Position numbers and translations under genes: made by a program
Notes under the pieces: generated by a model
Databases searched by the model: none
What the model was told of the DNA's origin: nothing
What the model saw: only the letters and a program-made list of their open reading frames with translations
Assembly: GCA_008828725.1 (NCBI GenBank)
Contig: MEHQ01000893.1
Span: 461,259 to 525,258, forward strand
Origin: Saccharina japonica
Lineage: Eukaryota; Sar; Phaeophyceae; Laminariales; Laminariaceae
Direction: 5' to 3'
Length of the DNA stretch: 64,000 bases
Shown here: one piece after another, positions 1-11,337 of the stretch
Position numbering within the stretch: position 1 is the first letter of the stretch
Layout of the letters: every line of letters starts with the position of its first letter

Positions 1-1777
1 ACGTAATTACGTCCTTACGGCGAGCCGTTTTGGCGGTTAGTAATAGGACTGGGCCGGCGAAATTACGCTACGCCCCCAGTCCCCTATAAACAAAAATCGT
101 CAAAATCTCTAGGAAACGTCCGCTTAATACTACAGTACTACTACTACTGCTGTGCCGTGTGTTGAGGGTCTTAAGTTTGGTTGGGAGTGAGAGGCTGCGC
201 GAATCAACCAAATCATGGATGCTTATCAAGCGGATGGGTGGATATCTATCAAGCAAATGGTCCCGTCGGTAACAGGGCTGGCTGGGGGCATGAAACTCGA
301 TGAACTTGGCCGTGATAGTCGGCTGGTGCGTGGTGGGCTGTTGGGCCGTTGTGGTCGAACAGCCCGGCCATTTTCGGGTAGGTGGGTGTAATAATCGGGT
401 ACCTCTTGGGGGGTGAGTAGCCAAAATCGGGTATACCCGATGGGTTTGTGGCCAGCTATATAATGTGTTCTCCGATTCATAAGTAAAGTCCGTTATGGGG
501 CACAGGCAATAACGTTTGAACAGAAAGGCGCACAATGATATACGTAGTTAGATTATTCGAACATATCACGTCACAGAGATGCTAATAAAAATAGAAAGAA
601 AAATCTGAGTTTCTACTCTTAAGAATATGTGGGTCAACTATTACCATAGTATGGCCGATTTCGGCCAATTTGTACCGTTTACGGCCGAATTTTGACTAGT
701 TTTGCCTGTTTTCACTTTAAACAGTTTTGGCCACTGCTCTTTTTTTTTCCACATCTCACAGAAATTTTTGTTCGTTAGTCTACGCCAAGGTACGTATACT
801 GGTCTACGATCGGTAATTCATCTTCTCCCCACTTCCACTTACAAGTTACCGGACTCTCCTTATCTTCGTTACATACAACTACTGCGCACTTTTTTACGTT
901 CGCCGTCAGGGGGGGGGGGTTACTAAAACCAAGTGAAAAAAAATAAAATAAGGATACATATTTTTTCCATTCTCTTATTTCATCATGTGATCACAACGGT
1001 TGCAACGGTTTTCTGTTCCGACCTCTGGGGGTGTGGTGTGTCGTTTTCTCTTTTTTCTGGACGCCCCTGCATAGATCGCAATTTTTTCGCCTGCGGCGTG
1101 CAACACGCACCGTAGGCGTGTTGCGCTGTGCGCAGCAAACCTTGCGTCGCACGTTGCGCTGCGCAACAGAGGCCGAACCACTAGTTAATGCCCTGCCAGG
1201 TACCCGTACAGGTACTCGTACTGGCATACCAAGTATTGTACATGAACCAGCTGACGTTGTGTGGCAGGTTTACGTGTACAGCAGTTTCAAGTCTATGGTT
1301 TTGGGTCAGTATCATACCGAAGACTTCGCCTGTTGTGTGAGCGAGTGCAACATCACCAGTATTACATTGCCAGCATCAAATGCAGCACTCTTACAAATAA
1401 CAGCAGACTGCCGGGTTGGGAGTGGAGGGTTGTTGGGCACATTGACGGGCTGACGCAGGTCGCACACAGCACACTCATTTTTTGCTTTACTTATTTTGGT
1501 ACCTACAGTAATCACTATTATCCCAGGATCTTGATACTACGGTCATTCAATATACGTATTCTTACCGAGCATCTATTTTCGATAATTTCCAGTATTTTTA
1601 TTTCCAAAAAAAAAGGAAAAAGAGAAAATATTTCCATTTACTGGAAATTCTTCAGAGGTCAAAATGATTGAAAGACTTCGCGTTCCAATGATTGAAAAAA
1701 AAAACGAAATACAGAAATTTGCCCGAAAACATTATTGTAATTTTTGGTAATTCATGGCTCCGATAAGAATGGCGCTT

Positions 1778-1839
<62 letters not shown>

Positions 1840-4009
1840 TCGAGAACCGGTGGTGCCCCGTGTTCGCGCGTTTGCCCAGCGGCAGCTCGTTTGGAACGTC
1901 ATCGTTCAAAAGTACGCACATTCCGAAGTGTCACCTTTTCGCTGTTGATTTCTGCACACAGGCCAAAGCTGGAGGGGATATTGTATTGCTGCCTAGGAAC
2001 ATGGCGACGTGCAAAACGAAAGCAGGAGAACGGCCGAAAGCACGGAAAACCAACATGACCAGACGGTTGGCAGAATGACCTCGGAAGGTGTGATGTGCTT
2101 TTTTAACAAATGGTTTATGGGCATGTTGGGTCAACACCAGAAAACGGCCGCGTCGGAAAACCGCTACGAGTAGGGCTGTGAGTGGCTGATCATAAGTCGC
2201 CCACTAGTTGTTAGTCGGCTAGGTGTCTACTACGATACCTGGTAGCCAGTTGCTACGTAGCCAGTTGCCCGCGGTAATTCGCGGAGTTGCTGTGTCTTCG
2301 CGTCTGACTGGCGCGTGTGTGGCTTGGATTGAGTTTTTCGTTGCATACAGACTAAAAGTCAGTCGGCTGGCTTCCTTCCCGACCCAACTGCTAACATTTG
2401 CAATTGACTATTATTAGCCGCGTAGTGTAGTGCGGTGTAGTAAGCCAACTCTCAGCCCTACTGTAGCTATATACGACGTGCGAGTACAGGCGTACCGTTG
2501 GCAGCCACAAAACTCTACCGTGCTGCCGTCCCGTAGCTATGTCCCAGGAAAAAAACGACGCACAGCCTGTCGCATGTTCGTATCCGCGTCCGTCCGTTGC
2601 CAGTAGACTCTTTCAATGCATTCAACGCGACCATATGAGCGATATTTCTTCAGCTCGGTTAGTTCATTATTTCATCATTTACCCTACTACCCCCCCTGCT
2701 TTCTCAAACGATATGGATAGGGTCTACATGCCCCCATTTTATCAGCGAAAGACGTCGGCGCTTTCACAATAATCAGGCGAGTGTTCTAGTGTGTGCACCC
2801 TGGTAATATCGTAGACTTCGTGACATACGATATACGGGAGAAAGCGCGTTCCGAGTATGAAAACGGACTACGGAAGGACCTCTGGGTTTGGTACTATGTA
2901 GCCTGCGGTAACAACCCGAAAGCAACCCGAGACCACAGCAGTAGTAGACCGCCCCATGGCTTCAGAATAGGGTCTCACGGCCGCGAAGCCGAGCGTCGTC
3001 GCTTGTAGTATATACCTGGTATGTGCGACAGGAGAACTGCGCTGAAATCGATGGTCCGAAATGAGCGAAAGTGGTGCAATCACTCTCTTTTGTGGGTGTA
3101 TGCAGTCCTTGCGCAGCGCACCCTCAAAAGTAAAGGTTCAGCAAACACCTAGAGTACCCTTTGCTGGCCCAAGAATCACGGAAATCGTGCAATGCGCCAT
3201 GCCTAGACACAAACGACGCAAATACCAAATATTGTTGGTATCCCGATGCCGGCGCGCAGCAGATTGAGGTTGTTCGATTTACTCTGAAGTTCGGGGAACG
3301 CACCGGCTCCTTTTTTGCGATTATCTTCAAAACACCCAGAAAAAAAATGTGAAAATTAACTGCTCTTTCGATGGTGTCTGCATCGAAACAACTGTTTCGT
3401 GAAAAACAGCAGTAGCGAGGGTTACGAACCGTAACAACAAAAACAAACGTTACTGTGCAAGCCTCCTGTGGAGTGCGACTATTTATACACCGCGGCCTAA
3501 TTTTTCCCCCCTCTGTCATGACGGCGCACCACCGCCTCTCACTGTCTGTCCACCCGAACCTCACTCTCGATGTAGACGGAAGGTAAAGGTGGCCCGAGGG
3601 CATAAGCGGCATAGGATCAGCGCAAGATTGGGCGGCTAATCGAGAGAGCGTGCTGCAGCAGCACCACGGGTGAAAAAGTAGAGTACTACCTATAGTTACA
3701 GGAATTGTGTGGCAAGGGCGCGGGACGAGGGTACACGTCAAAAAGACTGGACGACACCACAGTCACCCCCATGAAGAACGAACGAACTATTAGGGCCATT
3801 CTTATCGGAGCCATGAATTTCCAAAAAATTCAAAACAATATCTGTTTCGTGCAACTCTGTACTTTCATTTTTTCCATTTTGTTTTTCTTCCATTTATTGG
3901 AACGCGAATTTTCCCGCCCATGCGTGACGACCCAAGTGCTGATATCAAGCACACCGTTGAGAAAACAATCTATAAAGGTATATGCCTCGGCTAGTTATGT
4001 GGGTAGTGT
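1..4009. other. Gene-poor stretch
   Basis: I see no convincing gene in the first 4 kb. Open frames on both strands are short, lack recognisable domains and have no splice-site support. Apart from the CAG tract at 1779-1835 I find homopolymer runs and AT-rich spacer only. A frame at 3124-3741 on the minus strand is open for 205 codons but has no family resemblance and no repeat or splice logic, so I do not call it. Confidence 0.5.
1779..1835. repeat. (CAG)19 microsatellite
   Basis: An uninterrupted CAG run of about 19 units. It reads as poly-Ala, poly-Ser or poly-Gln on the plus strand and poly-Cys, poly-Ala or poly-Leu on the minus strand. None of these frames joins a convincing protein, so it is called a simple repeat rather than a coding homopolymer. 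Shorter CAG/CAA runs recur at about 13503, 19965-20010, 51235 and 63281. Confidence 0.9.
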
Positions 4010-5140
4010 TAGGCCCCCACCACTGCTCGGGCTTCCAGCTGCCGATAGGACTAGCCCCTGGCCTGCACCTAGGGCTAAGACTAAGACTGAAGCTGGGCTG
4101 GAGCCAGGCCCGGGGGCTTGACATGGTGCTGGGACTTGGATTTCGGGGCTGAGGCTGGGGCTCGAACTTGGGCTGGAGGTGGGGCTTGAGTCGGAGTTGG
4201 TGCCAGGGTTTAGGCTGGGCCCGGGCCTGGCGGCCCGGGCTGGAACTTGGACTGGAGTTGGGTTTTGGGTCAGGGCTGGAGCTGAGACTGGGGCTCGGAT
4301 TGGGGTTTGCACTGGATATAGGGCTTGGGTCGGGGCTGGGGCTGCCACTGGGTCTGTGGCCGAGGTGGGGCTGAGGCTTGGACTGGAGCCGGGATTTGAT
4401 TATGGTGTCGCGTGATGACGGTTTAAAAGAGTCATGCGCGGAGGGTCTTTGGGTACACGAGAAGGGGCCGAGTTATCGGAACATTGGAAATTGGGAAAGA
4501 GAGACATCCCAGCACGCAGGAAACGGCTTCCTCTCTGCATTTGCGAAAGTGTCAAGAAGGGTCATTTTCAAACCACCCGGTGTCTATTCGACACCATTCA
4601 CCCACGAAAGAAAGTTAAAGCCTATACGTGTGAACAAGTGTGCCAATTTTGTTCTGTGACAACGTTATGATGCGGGGGTTGTGGACGAGAGCCTTCTTAC
4701 AGGACCAATTCTCGCCAGGGTGTAGAAGAGTCCCCAGAGAGAGAGAAGGCAGAAGCGCGGGAAGGTTACTGGGGCTCAAGGCAGGAAGGGGGGTGGAAGT
4801 GGGGTGGGACATAAGGAGGGAGATCATGAAAGGGAAACGGGGCGCAGCTCCACTGTGTCGGTTCGTGAGTAGACCCCAGGAAAGGGAAAGGGTTTCCAGA
4901 TAAAACGTGAGGGGGCATCGGGGGGTTGCGCATCACACCCGAACCGAGGGTCGGGGGGGGGGGGGGTGGATGTACCTATGCACCCACTGCCGAAGGATCT
5001 GTGGAAGGTTATGCACTTTGCGTCAACCGGTCGAGGAGCTGATTGGCCCATACCACTCCTTCCATTTTCGTGCGATACATATATATTGCGATTTATTTGT
5101 AAGGGCGACGGCGATGTCTCTTGCTTCAAATCTAGTAGTA
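4010..5140. repeat. Dispersed repeat family A, copy 1
   Basis: This block is homologous to 37085-37900. Both start with a degenerate GGGCTK hexamer-rich minisatellite (here 4020-4390). Shared landmarks follow in the same order: a TATGGTGTCGCGT segment, a GACATCCCAG segment, CCATTCACCCACGAAAGAAA, a GGACCA...AGTCCCC segment, then a CCATACCACT segment near the end. The similarity is patchy, as expected of an old duplication or transposon. On the minus strand both copies keep related peptide fragments (see findings), so the ancestor may have been coding in that direction. I cannot name a family. Confidence 0.65.
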
Positions 5141-5559
5141 AAGTTTCTGCCCCCGTTTGCCTCAGGGGACGATGAAACCGCCTGACCATGACAACACGTT
5201 TTTTTTTTCGTTTCTGGTGTGATTTCCTACTATATTGCAGTTTGTGCGGGTATATTACGACGCTGCACTTTTGATGAAATTGTGTCACTGCAACCATCCA
5301 CGCCGATCAACGGGCTTGAGGGACGGATGGTTCGATGATAAATATACTGAGCAGGAACGGGAGGGACGGATTGATTGATTAGGAATATGCTGAGAAAGAA
5401 ATATGAAAGTAGTGATATCTTCTATTTTCATGCCAGCTCGAATCTACTCGTCGCTTGTGGTGCGATGCACTACTTATAGCGGATTCCAACTTCCAAAACA
5501 TCCTACGTAGAGAGTGGGGAGTCCTTTTGGCATAGAACTCGCATAAAATAGCAGTGATG

Positions 5560-8420
5560 TGTCACAATCCACGGTCGTCCGTGACTTTTTCGAAGAAACG
5601 TAGATGACCGGGTGTTGCTCGAGAGGAACAGGTTGCGGCCTTCCGGTCATACATACACAACAACACACGAGAAGTCGAGACTTGACGTCCCGATGCTACG
5701 CACGCACTGCTGGGATCATACACTACGCGTATCGATTGAGCTGTCCCCGAAGAAACGCTTTTGAATCAGCTGGAAGAAAAAAAAACACGCGACGAGTCAA
5801 CCTCAGGGAGGGAGAGAGGATATTCCAGTTTCGTCAGCCTCATGATCAAGTGAGTTCGTAGGTCTTGGTCGAATAGAGTTGGAAACTTTGTCACGAGTTC
5901 GCCATAAAATTAACGCGATTCTGAGTCACGGATGGTGCCGATTGCCGATACCGTACATAGCGTACACTGACTGCTCCTGGATAATCACTGCGCGATGCAA
6001 CATGATTTGACACATTTTACGCTGATGCTGCTACATAAAAACATGCCATTTTATGTTTCACGTTGGTGCTCGTGGTGCTGAAGTCCCGAGTGTGGTTGGA
6101 CGCGTGCTGCGATAGAGGTAGCACTTTTTGGCAGAAATAGTTTCTGGATGATCGGGCTCCTCAACCCCAAACCGTTGGTCTTTCATTCTTGTGTTGCAAT
6201 TTTTTTCATTGTATACTCAGGCCATGGAATTGTGCATCGGGTGGCACTTTTTCCTTTTTCCTGAACACTCAAGTTGTGGGTGAGGTATAGAGATCCTCAA
6301 GTGACCACCCTTCTAAGGCAAAAACATGGTGCTGCACCTCTACCGCAGCATGCGTCGTTGGCTGTTTTCTTGGCTCACGCCGCGTAAACAGAGAAATCGC
6401 TCGGCGTTTGCTGAATGCGCGGCACAACACGGGCGCCTCCTCCCGAACGCTCTAACGCGAGGGAAAGGAGCAAATAGGAGCCATCGCGCGTGAAAAACAA
6501 AAAAGAAGCACGCACAATGGAATAATAGTTCATGGCAATGCATAACACACTCACACGCGGTACCTGCTGGTACATATCTAGCGTCGCTGGCATCGAAGGG
6601 GTGCCTCTGTTACTGCCGCTCCGTGCTCACTGCGTCATGCCCGTAAAACATCCTGTGTTGATCTACTAAGACAACAAAACCACATTCAACTTCACTCCTG
6701 AAGACATCAACACTATCGGTGAATTCAAACCCTAGTAATTAGCATACGATGTATGTTAAAAACGATAAGTGAAAACGGAGAGCTCCGCGCTCCTTCTGCT
6801 CCCCCACCTTCGCAACAAAGTCGTGGGTGGGAGAAAATAATGGCTGACCATTGAGAGAAAACTGCGGGCACGAAATCCCTTTCTCTTTCAACTGTAACTA
6901 TCGTAACCCCCATGTAGTCTTCTACAATCAAAACTGGGTAGGACCTACTATCGCTATTCTTACGTGACCCCGAACCCCTGATAATGTAAAACCTTCTAAA
7001 TTTCCTCCCGCCTCACAATACATGTCTTTCTCTCTGGGGTAACGTACAGCATACTCTCAACCTGCGAACAGTACGGGGTGCATACATACAACATCGCCTC
7101 TCCTCGAAAGCGCATGCCCCCCAGCTGACTACAAATACCGGGGCCTATCCATGTCATAAATAAGCCACCTGCCGTTCTGCTGGTGCGAGGTGTTGTATCG
7201 TGGCGATCTCTAGGTGCCTGCTACAACGCCCACAGTCGCGCGAAAGGTCCGCGACCCGACCCGAAGTCAACCCAAAATATGGTGCAATCAGAGAGACAAA
7301 AAAAAAACAGAAGAGTATAAATAGGCTCTGCTATGATACAGAACACAAGCGGGTTGCAAAAAATGACCGTGTCCAACTACGGCGGAAACAGCTAACCAAC
7401 AATGGTTGGTGTCGTTCGCGTTTCGTTGCCTAGCATGGCGCCCCCCGCTTGCCCACCTCAGAGAGAGATGTGATTGGCGGCCCCTGGCTCCCCTATAGCC
7501 GTGGCCGCAGCCGACTTTTACCCCTTACCACATGCCCTGCAAGTCCGGCACCCGGATTAATTCACAAGCCCAGACCCGACAAATGATCCCACACGCGCCC
7601 CCTGTCTCGATTCCTTATCCTGTACATCGTGTCATACACCGCCCGCTCCCCCAGGAACACAATTGAATAGGTGAAGGGTTTTTGGACCATCTTTTTTCTC
7701 CTGAAGAAAGCGGTGGAAATCCTGCTCTCCACGGTCAACGAAAAGCTCTATGTTGCTGCGTCGCTGCAGTACCTTCTTCACGGGCGGCGGTTAGCCAAAA
7801 CAAACAAAAAACAAAAACAAAATACGAGCGTCAACCACGTGCGCCTATAACCGGCTACATAATACACTACACCATGTGGTGTAAACTGCTTCTATGGCTG
7901 CTTGCCTGCTTGCCGTGTACTGGTTTAGTACCCTCTTTCACCCCCACAGAGGGCGCGGAAATGACAAAAAGGCGACCTTGGACACTCGTTCTAAGCTCAA
8001 ACCTTCTCGTCTTCTCCCAACATCGGTCGCTCAAACAACGCTACTCTACAACTTAACACCTGTACATATTAGAGCTGTGAAGGTGATACAGGCCTCGTAC
8101 ATACTTGTGGATGGGACTATTCGTTTGTCGCTACCCACGTTTTACGCTACCAGGGTACCAGGTGCCAGGCATACATTTACTGAACACCGGGAAGGGGCTA
8201 AGGTCTGCACCTGAGAGAAGCCACCCATACACTGCAAGACCCCCAGACCGAAAAACTTGCGCCGACTGGGGGTACACTCGTGGGCGGTCTTGATAGCCTC
8301 TTTTGGCGATCTCTGTTCGTAGCAAAAGCAGGCAACCAAGCAAGGGACGGGAGGACAGGTTGGCAGCGAGCAGGCCACGAAAGGGGCGTGAAGAGTCAGC
8401 GTAAACAAATAAATACATAT
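5560..8420. repeat. Dispersed repeat family B, copy 1
   Basis: Homologous in order to 40820-43860 and 52655-55290. Shared landmarks are a CAATCCACGGT site with an HTH-like translation at the left edge (also seen in copy 2), an AACCTCAGG(G/A)AGG segment, a GCGGCACAACACGGG-type segment, GGCGGAAACAGCTA, a GCGTCGCTGCAGTA-type segment and a closing AGCAAGCAAGG or GCAGG-rich end. No intact ORF survives. The small inverted-repeat element at 6099-6356 lies inside this copy. It is probably a decayed DNA transposon or a non-autonomous derivative; the superfamily is unknown. Confidence 0.65.
6099..6356 (-). mobile_element. Small TIR element, copy A
   Basis: 258 bp element with imperfect terminal inverted repeats of the form GACGCRTGCTACGRTAGAGG. 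It is flanked by a perfect 4-bp duplication, GTTG. Strand here marks orientation: the end carrying GTAGCACTTTTTGGC comes first. It contains the TCCTCAA...TTGAGG-type hairpin remnant seen across the family and no ORF. It sits inside dispersed repeat B copy 1, so it inserted after that repeat was in place. Confidence 0.85.
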
Positions 8421-8609
8421 CGAATCAGCAAAAACAAAACAAAATCGCATGAAAAGGGGAGAATTAATTATCAAGCGTGGGGAAAAAAATCAAAGCGTTT
8501 TCTCGTTCTGCCACGTTTCACGTGTCACCACACATGAGGAAGGTGTCCAGACCAATCAACCCCGCCTTGTAGGGGTGGTGGCCTACTTTCTGGGCTCCTC
8601 ACTCGTGAG

Positions 8610-8872
8610 GACGAATGCTGCGATAGAGGGGCACCATGCTTTTTCTGAGCTCCTCGCTTGAGGAGCTTCTTCATACCTCACCGATGAAATGTTTCTGGGG
8701 AGGAAAATAAAAGTGCTACCTGACGAACAGTCTCATGACCGAAGCATATACACGCTGAAAAATATTTGCAACACCATATTGAAAGTCCGACGAGTTTTGG
8801 GTGTAAGGAGCCCGCCCGATCGCTCAGAAAACGTTTCAGCCAAAAAGTGTTGCCTCTATCGTAGCACGAGTC
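8610..8872 (+). mobile_element. Small TIR element, copy B
   Basis: 263 bp copy in the opposite orientation to copy A. It has the GAATGCTGCGATAGAGG left end, the internal GCTCCTCGCTTGAGGAGC hairpin, the AAGGAGCCCG...CAGCCAAAAAGTG segment and the CGTAGCACGAGTC right end. No clear target duplication remains (TGAG left, TGGA right). It lies just beyond the right edge of repeat B copy 1. Confidence 0.8.
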
Positions 8873-9103
8873 TGGAGGAGCTTCCTATCTCACCGGAAAA
8901 AATGGCTTCGAAGAAGTTTTGTTCGCACAACCCCAACCAACACTTCTATGCGGTATATGCGCTACGAATCAATGCGTCTTTTAGCCCCTTTCAGAACTGC
9001 ACTTGCAGAGAAAAAAAAACGTCTCTTGTCTCATTTCAAGTTCAATGTCTTTGAAGCTAAGCGGGAGTCCAGTCCTACATGGGGTTAGAAACAACGACCA
9101 CTA

Positions 9104-9171
9104 TGTCCCGAAATATAAGCACCGTTTTTATTACACACTAGTTGTAAAAACGGTGCTTTTATTTTGGGACA
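9104..9171. mobile_element. Stowaway-like hairpin element, copy 1
   Basis: A nearly perfect palindrome of about 68 bp with arms TGTCCCGAAATATAAGCACC and the matching TTTTGGGACA end, around a short AT loop. TA dinucleotides lie at or within a few bases of both ends. The GTCCCGAAATATAAG core strongly resembles Stowaway/Tc1-mariner MITE termini. A related hairpin lies at 62069-62138. Confidence 0.7.
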
Positions 9172-9407
9172 GTAGGGGGTATGCTAGTGTGAAACGTATC
9201 ATACCGGGACCGGTAGTTACTCACTGCAGGCGCTCAACCGGTCCACAAGTGACAAAAATATCGCCTCAGAAGGCAAAAACTAACTGCGAAACCCCTATAT
9301 ATATGGTATACCGCGGGGGTGAGGCGGTGGTGGAGGCCTGCCGTGACCAACTGCGAACGGTGAACAGCAACCGGATATTTGGGAACGCACTGCTGGGTAT
9401 CCACAGT

Positions 9408-9681
9408 GACGCGTTCTACGATAGAGGTGGCACTTTTTAGGCTGAAACATTTTCGGAATGACGGGGGGGGCTTCCTTAACCCAAAATCTTCGGAGTTTTC
9501 ATTTTAGTCCTGCAACATGTTTCGTTGTGTAAGTTAGGCCATGGGATTGCTCATCGGGCATATACATAGCACCTTTGGTTTTTCTCCAAAATCATTTGTT
9601 TTACTTACTAGTAGTATAGAGCTCCCCAAAAGTGAGGAGCTCAGGAAACAAAAATGGTGTACCTCTACCGTAGCATGCGTC
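9408..9681 (-). mobile_element. Small TIR element, copy C
   Basis: 274 bp copy in the same orientation as copy A, with GACGCGTTCTACGATAGAGG at the left and CTACCGTAGCATGCGTC at the right. The flanks read CAGT on the left and (C)AGTG on the right. They give a 4-bp CAGT duplication only if the last C of the element is counted as part of it. An internal palindrome GAGCTC...GAGCTC is present. Confidence 0.8.
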
Positions 9682-11337
9682 AGTGGTGCTGACGGTAACG
9701 GGGCGATCGCGGGAGACAATTGTGGACGGGAATCGCGGTAACGAGATATCGCGGCCTATGTGTCGAGGGTAACATAAACCCACGGTTTCCGAGAGTCAAC
9801 GACATACAGCAAGGTACAACCCCTACGGCACATTCATCAACGGTAACCGGCAATCAAGATTACCGTGTACACCGATAATTTATGCGGCAAGTTCACCCTG
9901 GGCACCTCTGCAAAACCAGCCACCTGTCTCGCATGCATAGTCAGAGAACCTTTCTTTTCTCTTGTCTCTTGCAGTTATATAGAGAGGGTCGTTTTTGTGT
10001 GGCAAGTAAGCAGGAAACAAGACACAGCAGAAAGGCAGAGAGGCCTCGCCGCCTCTCAAAAGTATAAGTAAGTGGGCGCAGCAATAGTTTCGTCGGAGTT
10101 ATAGCTGCAACATTACACTTTTGTTGGGCGGGAGAACGGCTTTGAAAAAACACTTTTGCGAAACAGTTAAGCGTGTTGCGTCTTTTAAAATAACCCTTGC
10201 GTTGCATCTTGTCACTTCGCACGACAAAATATCGATGTCTCTAGATGAAAAGACACTGTCTCTATATTTTGGGAATAAACGAGGTTATAATGTACATTGT
10301 TGGGGCGGCAACACCTATCTCCACGGTACATTTTCCCACCGAGCGCTCCTATAATAGCGGCCCTTATACTCTCCGTCCGCAAAAATGAAGACGGGCTCAA
10401 ATAGTACCTTCTGTAGTAAAATCGTCCTGTTGGATCTGGTACATCATAAGCATCCAGGGGAATCAACGATCTTTGTCCTTGGCGGGAAGAAATGGTAGGA
10501 CACGCGTGGCCTACGTCGTAATACCGGTGGCTTGCAAAGCTAACTACCGACCAATCAATTCGGCGGAACAAATACCAGCCCTAGCAGTTGCATACAAAAA
10601 TATATACGTAGTTGTACACGAAGTATAACAAAACAAAACTGGACAGCACAATATTTGAACGTTACCCGCTGCTACACACGCTACACTCATACTTTCTTGC
10701 TTTCTGGGCACAAAAGAGGAATTTGCCACGTACCGCTGCAAAAAACCGTGGGGGTTTTAGCCGAGGAACCCCTTCAAAAGTACTATCAGTGTTTGGTTTA
10801 CTGTAGTTTGCTTTTTGTGCTTCGTGTAATGTAAAGCGCGAAAGGTTTTCGCCGCAATTTTTCCGCATTCAAAGCATACCACACCACCACTGCAATAACT
10901 TAGAGGGCCACACCTACGAAATAAATCTTCACGCAAAACCATACATACTCCCGGTAGACGACGTTAACGACCCAGCTTGTCGTGATTTATCGACCCAGGC
11001 AACCGTAACAGGTGACACACGTGTCCCCAAAGGAGCACAGCAGTACTCTCGTAGTGACCCCTCTGCTCCGAGTGGGAGGCAAAGGCACCTCCAACTCGTA
11101 GACCGAGCACAGCAGCAGCCGCCAGCGTCGAATTTTGGCTCACCAATAGGAGGGCAGTCTGCTTCTTACGACGGAAATACACGAGAGACAAAACATTTTA
11201 ACCCTCGTAATGCGATAATTTACAGGGGCGAATGCTGCCTATGATATCCCGAAAATATCATTCAGCGTCCGTTGGCCTCTGCCTGCAGCACACCGTAGCC
11301 AAAAAATAGCTTAAAACCAACACCTTGGAAATCGAAC
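9682..11337. other. Gene-free spacer
   Basis: There is no supportable gene here. Between 9690 and 9880 the DNA is rich in loosely repeated CGGTAA/CGCGG motifs like those at 57225-57480. The rest has only short unrelated open frames. The final stretch (about 11280-11337) resembles the DNA beyond the 3' end of the BTB-TLDc paralogue at 58826, including a conserved GGTGAGTTCG (minus strand). Confidence 0.5.

Noticed and set aside
1652..2058. Poly-Cys, poly-Ser and poly-Ala frames at the CAG run
   Set aside because: Translations of a microsatellite in several frames, with no domain around them.
3124..3741. 205-codon minus-strand frame
   Set aside because: No domain, no homologous copy in the window and no splice or codon-use support; length alone is not enough in a 64 kb window.
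6099..8872. One large transposon using small elements A and B as its inverted ends
   Set aside because: A and B are inverted relative to each other, but A has its own 4-bp duplication and the other family B copies are not flanked by the same inverted pair.
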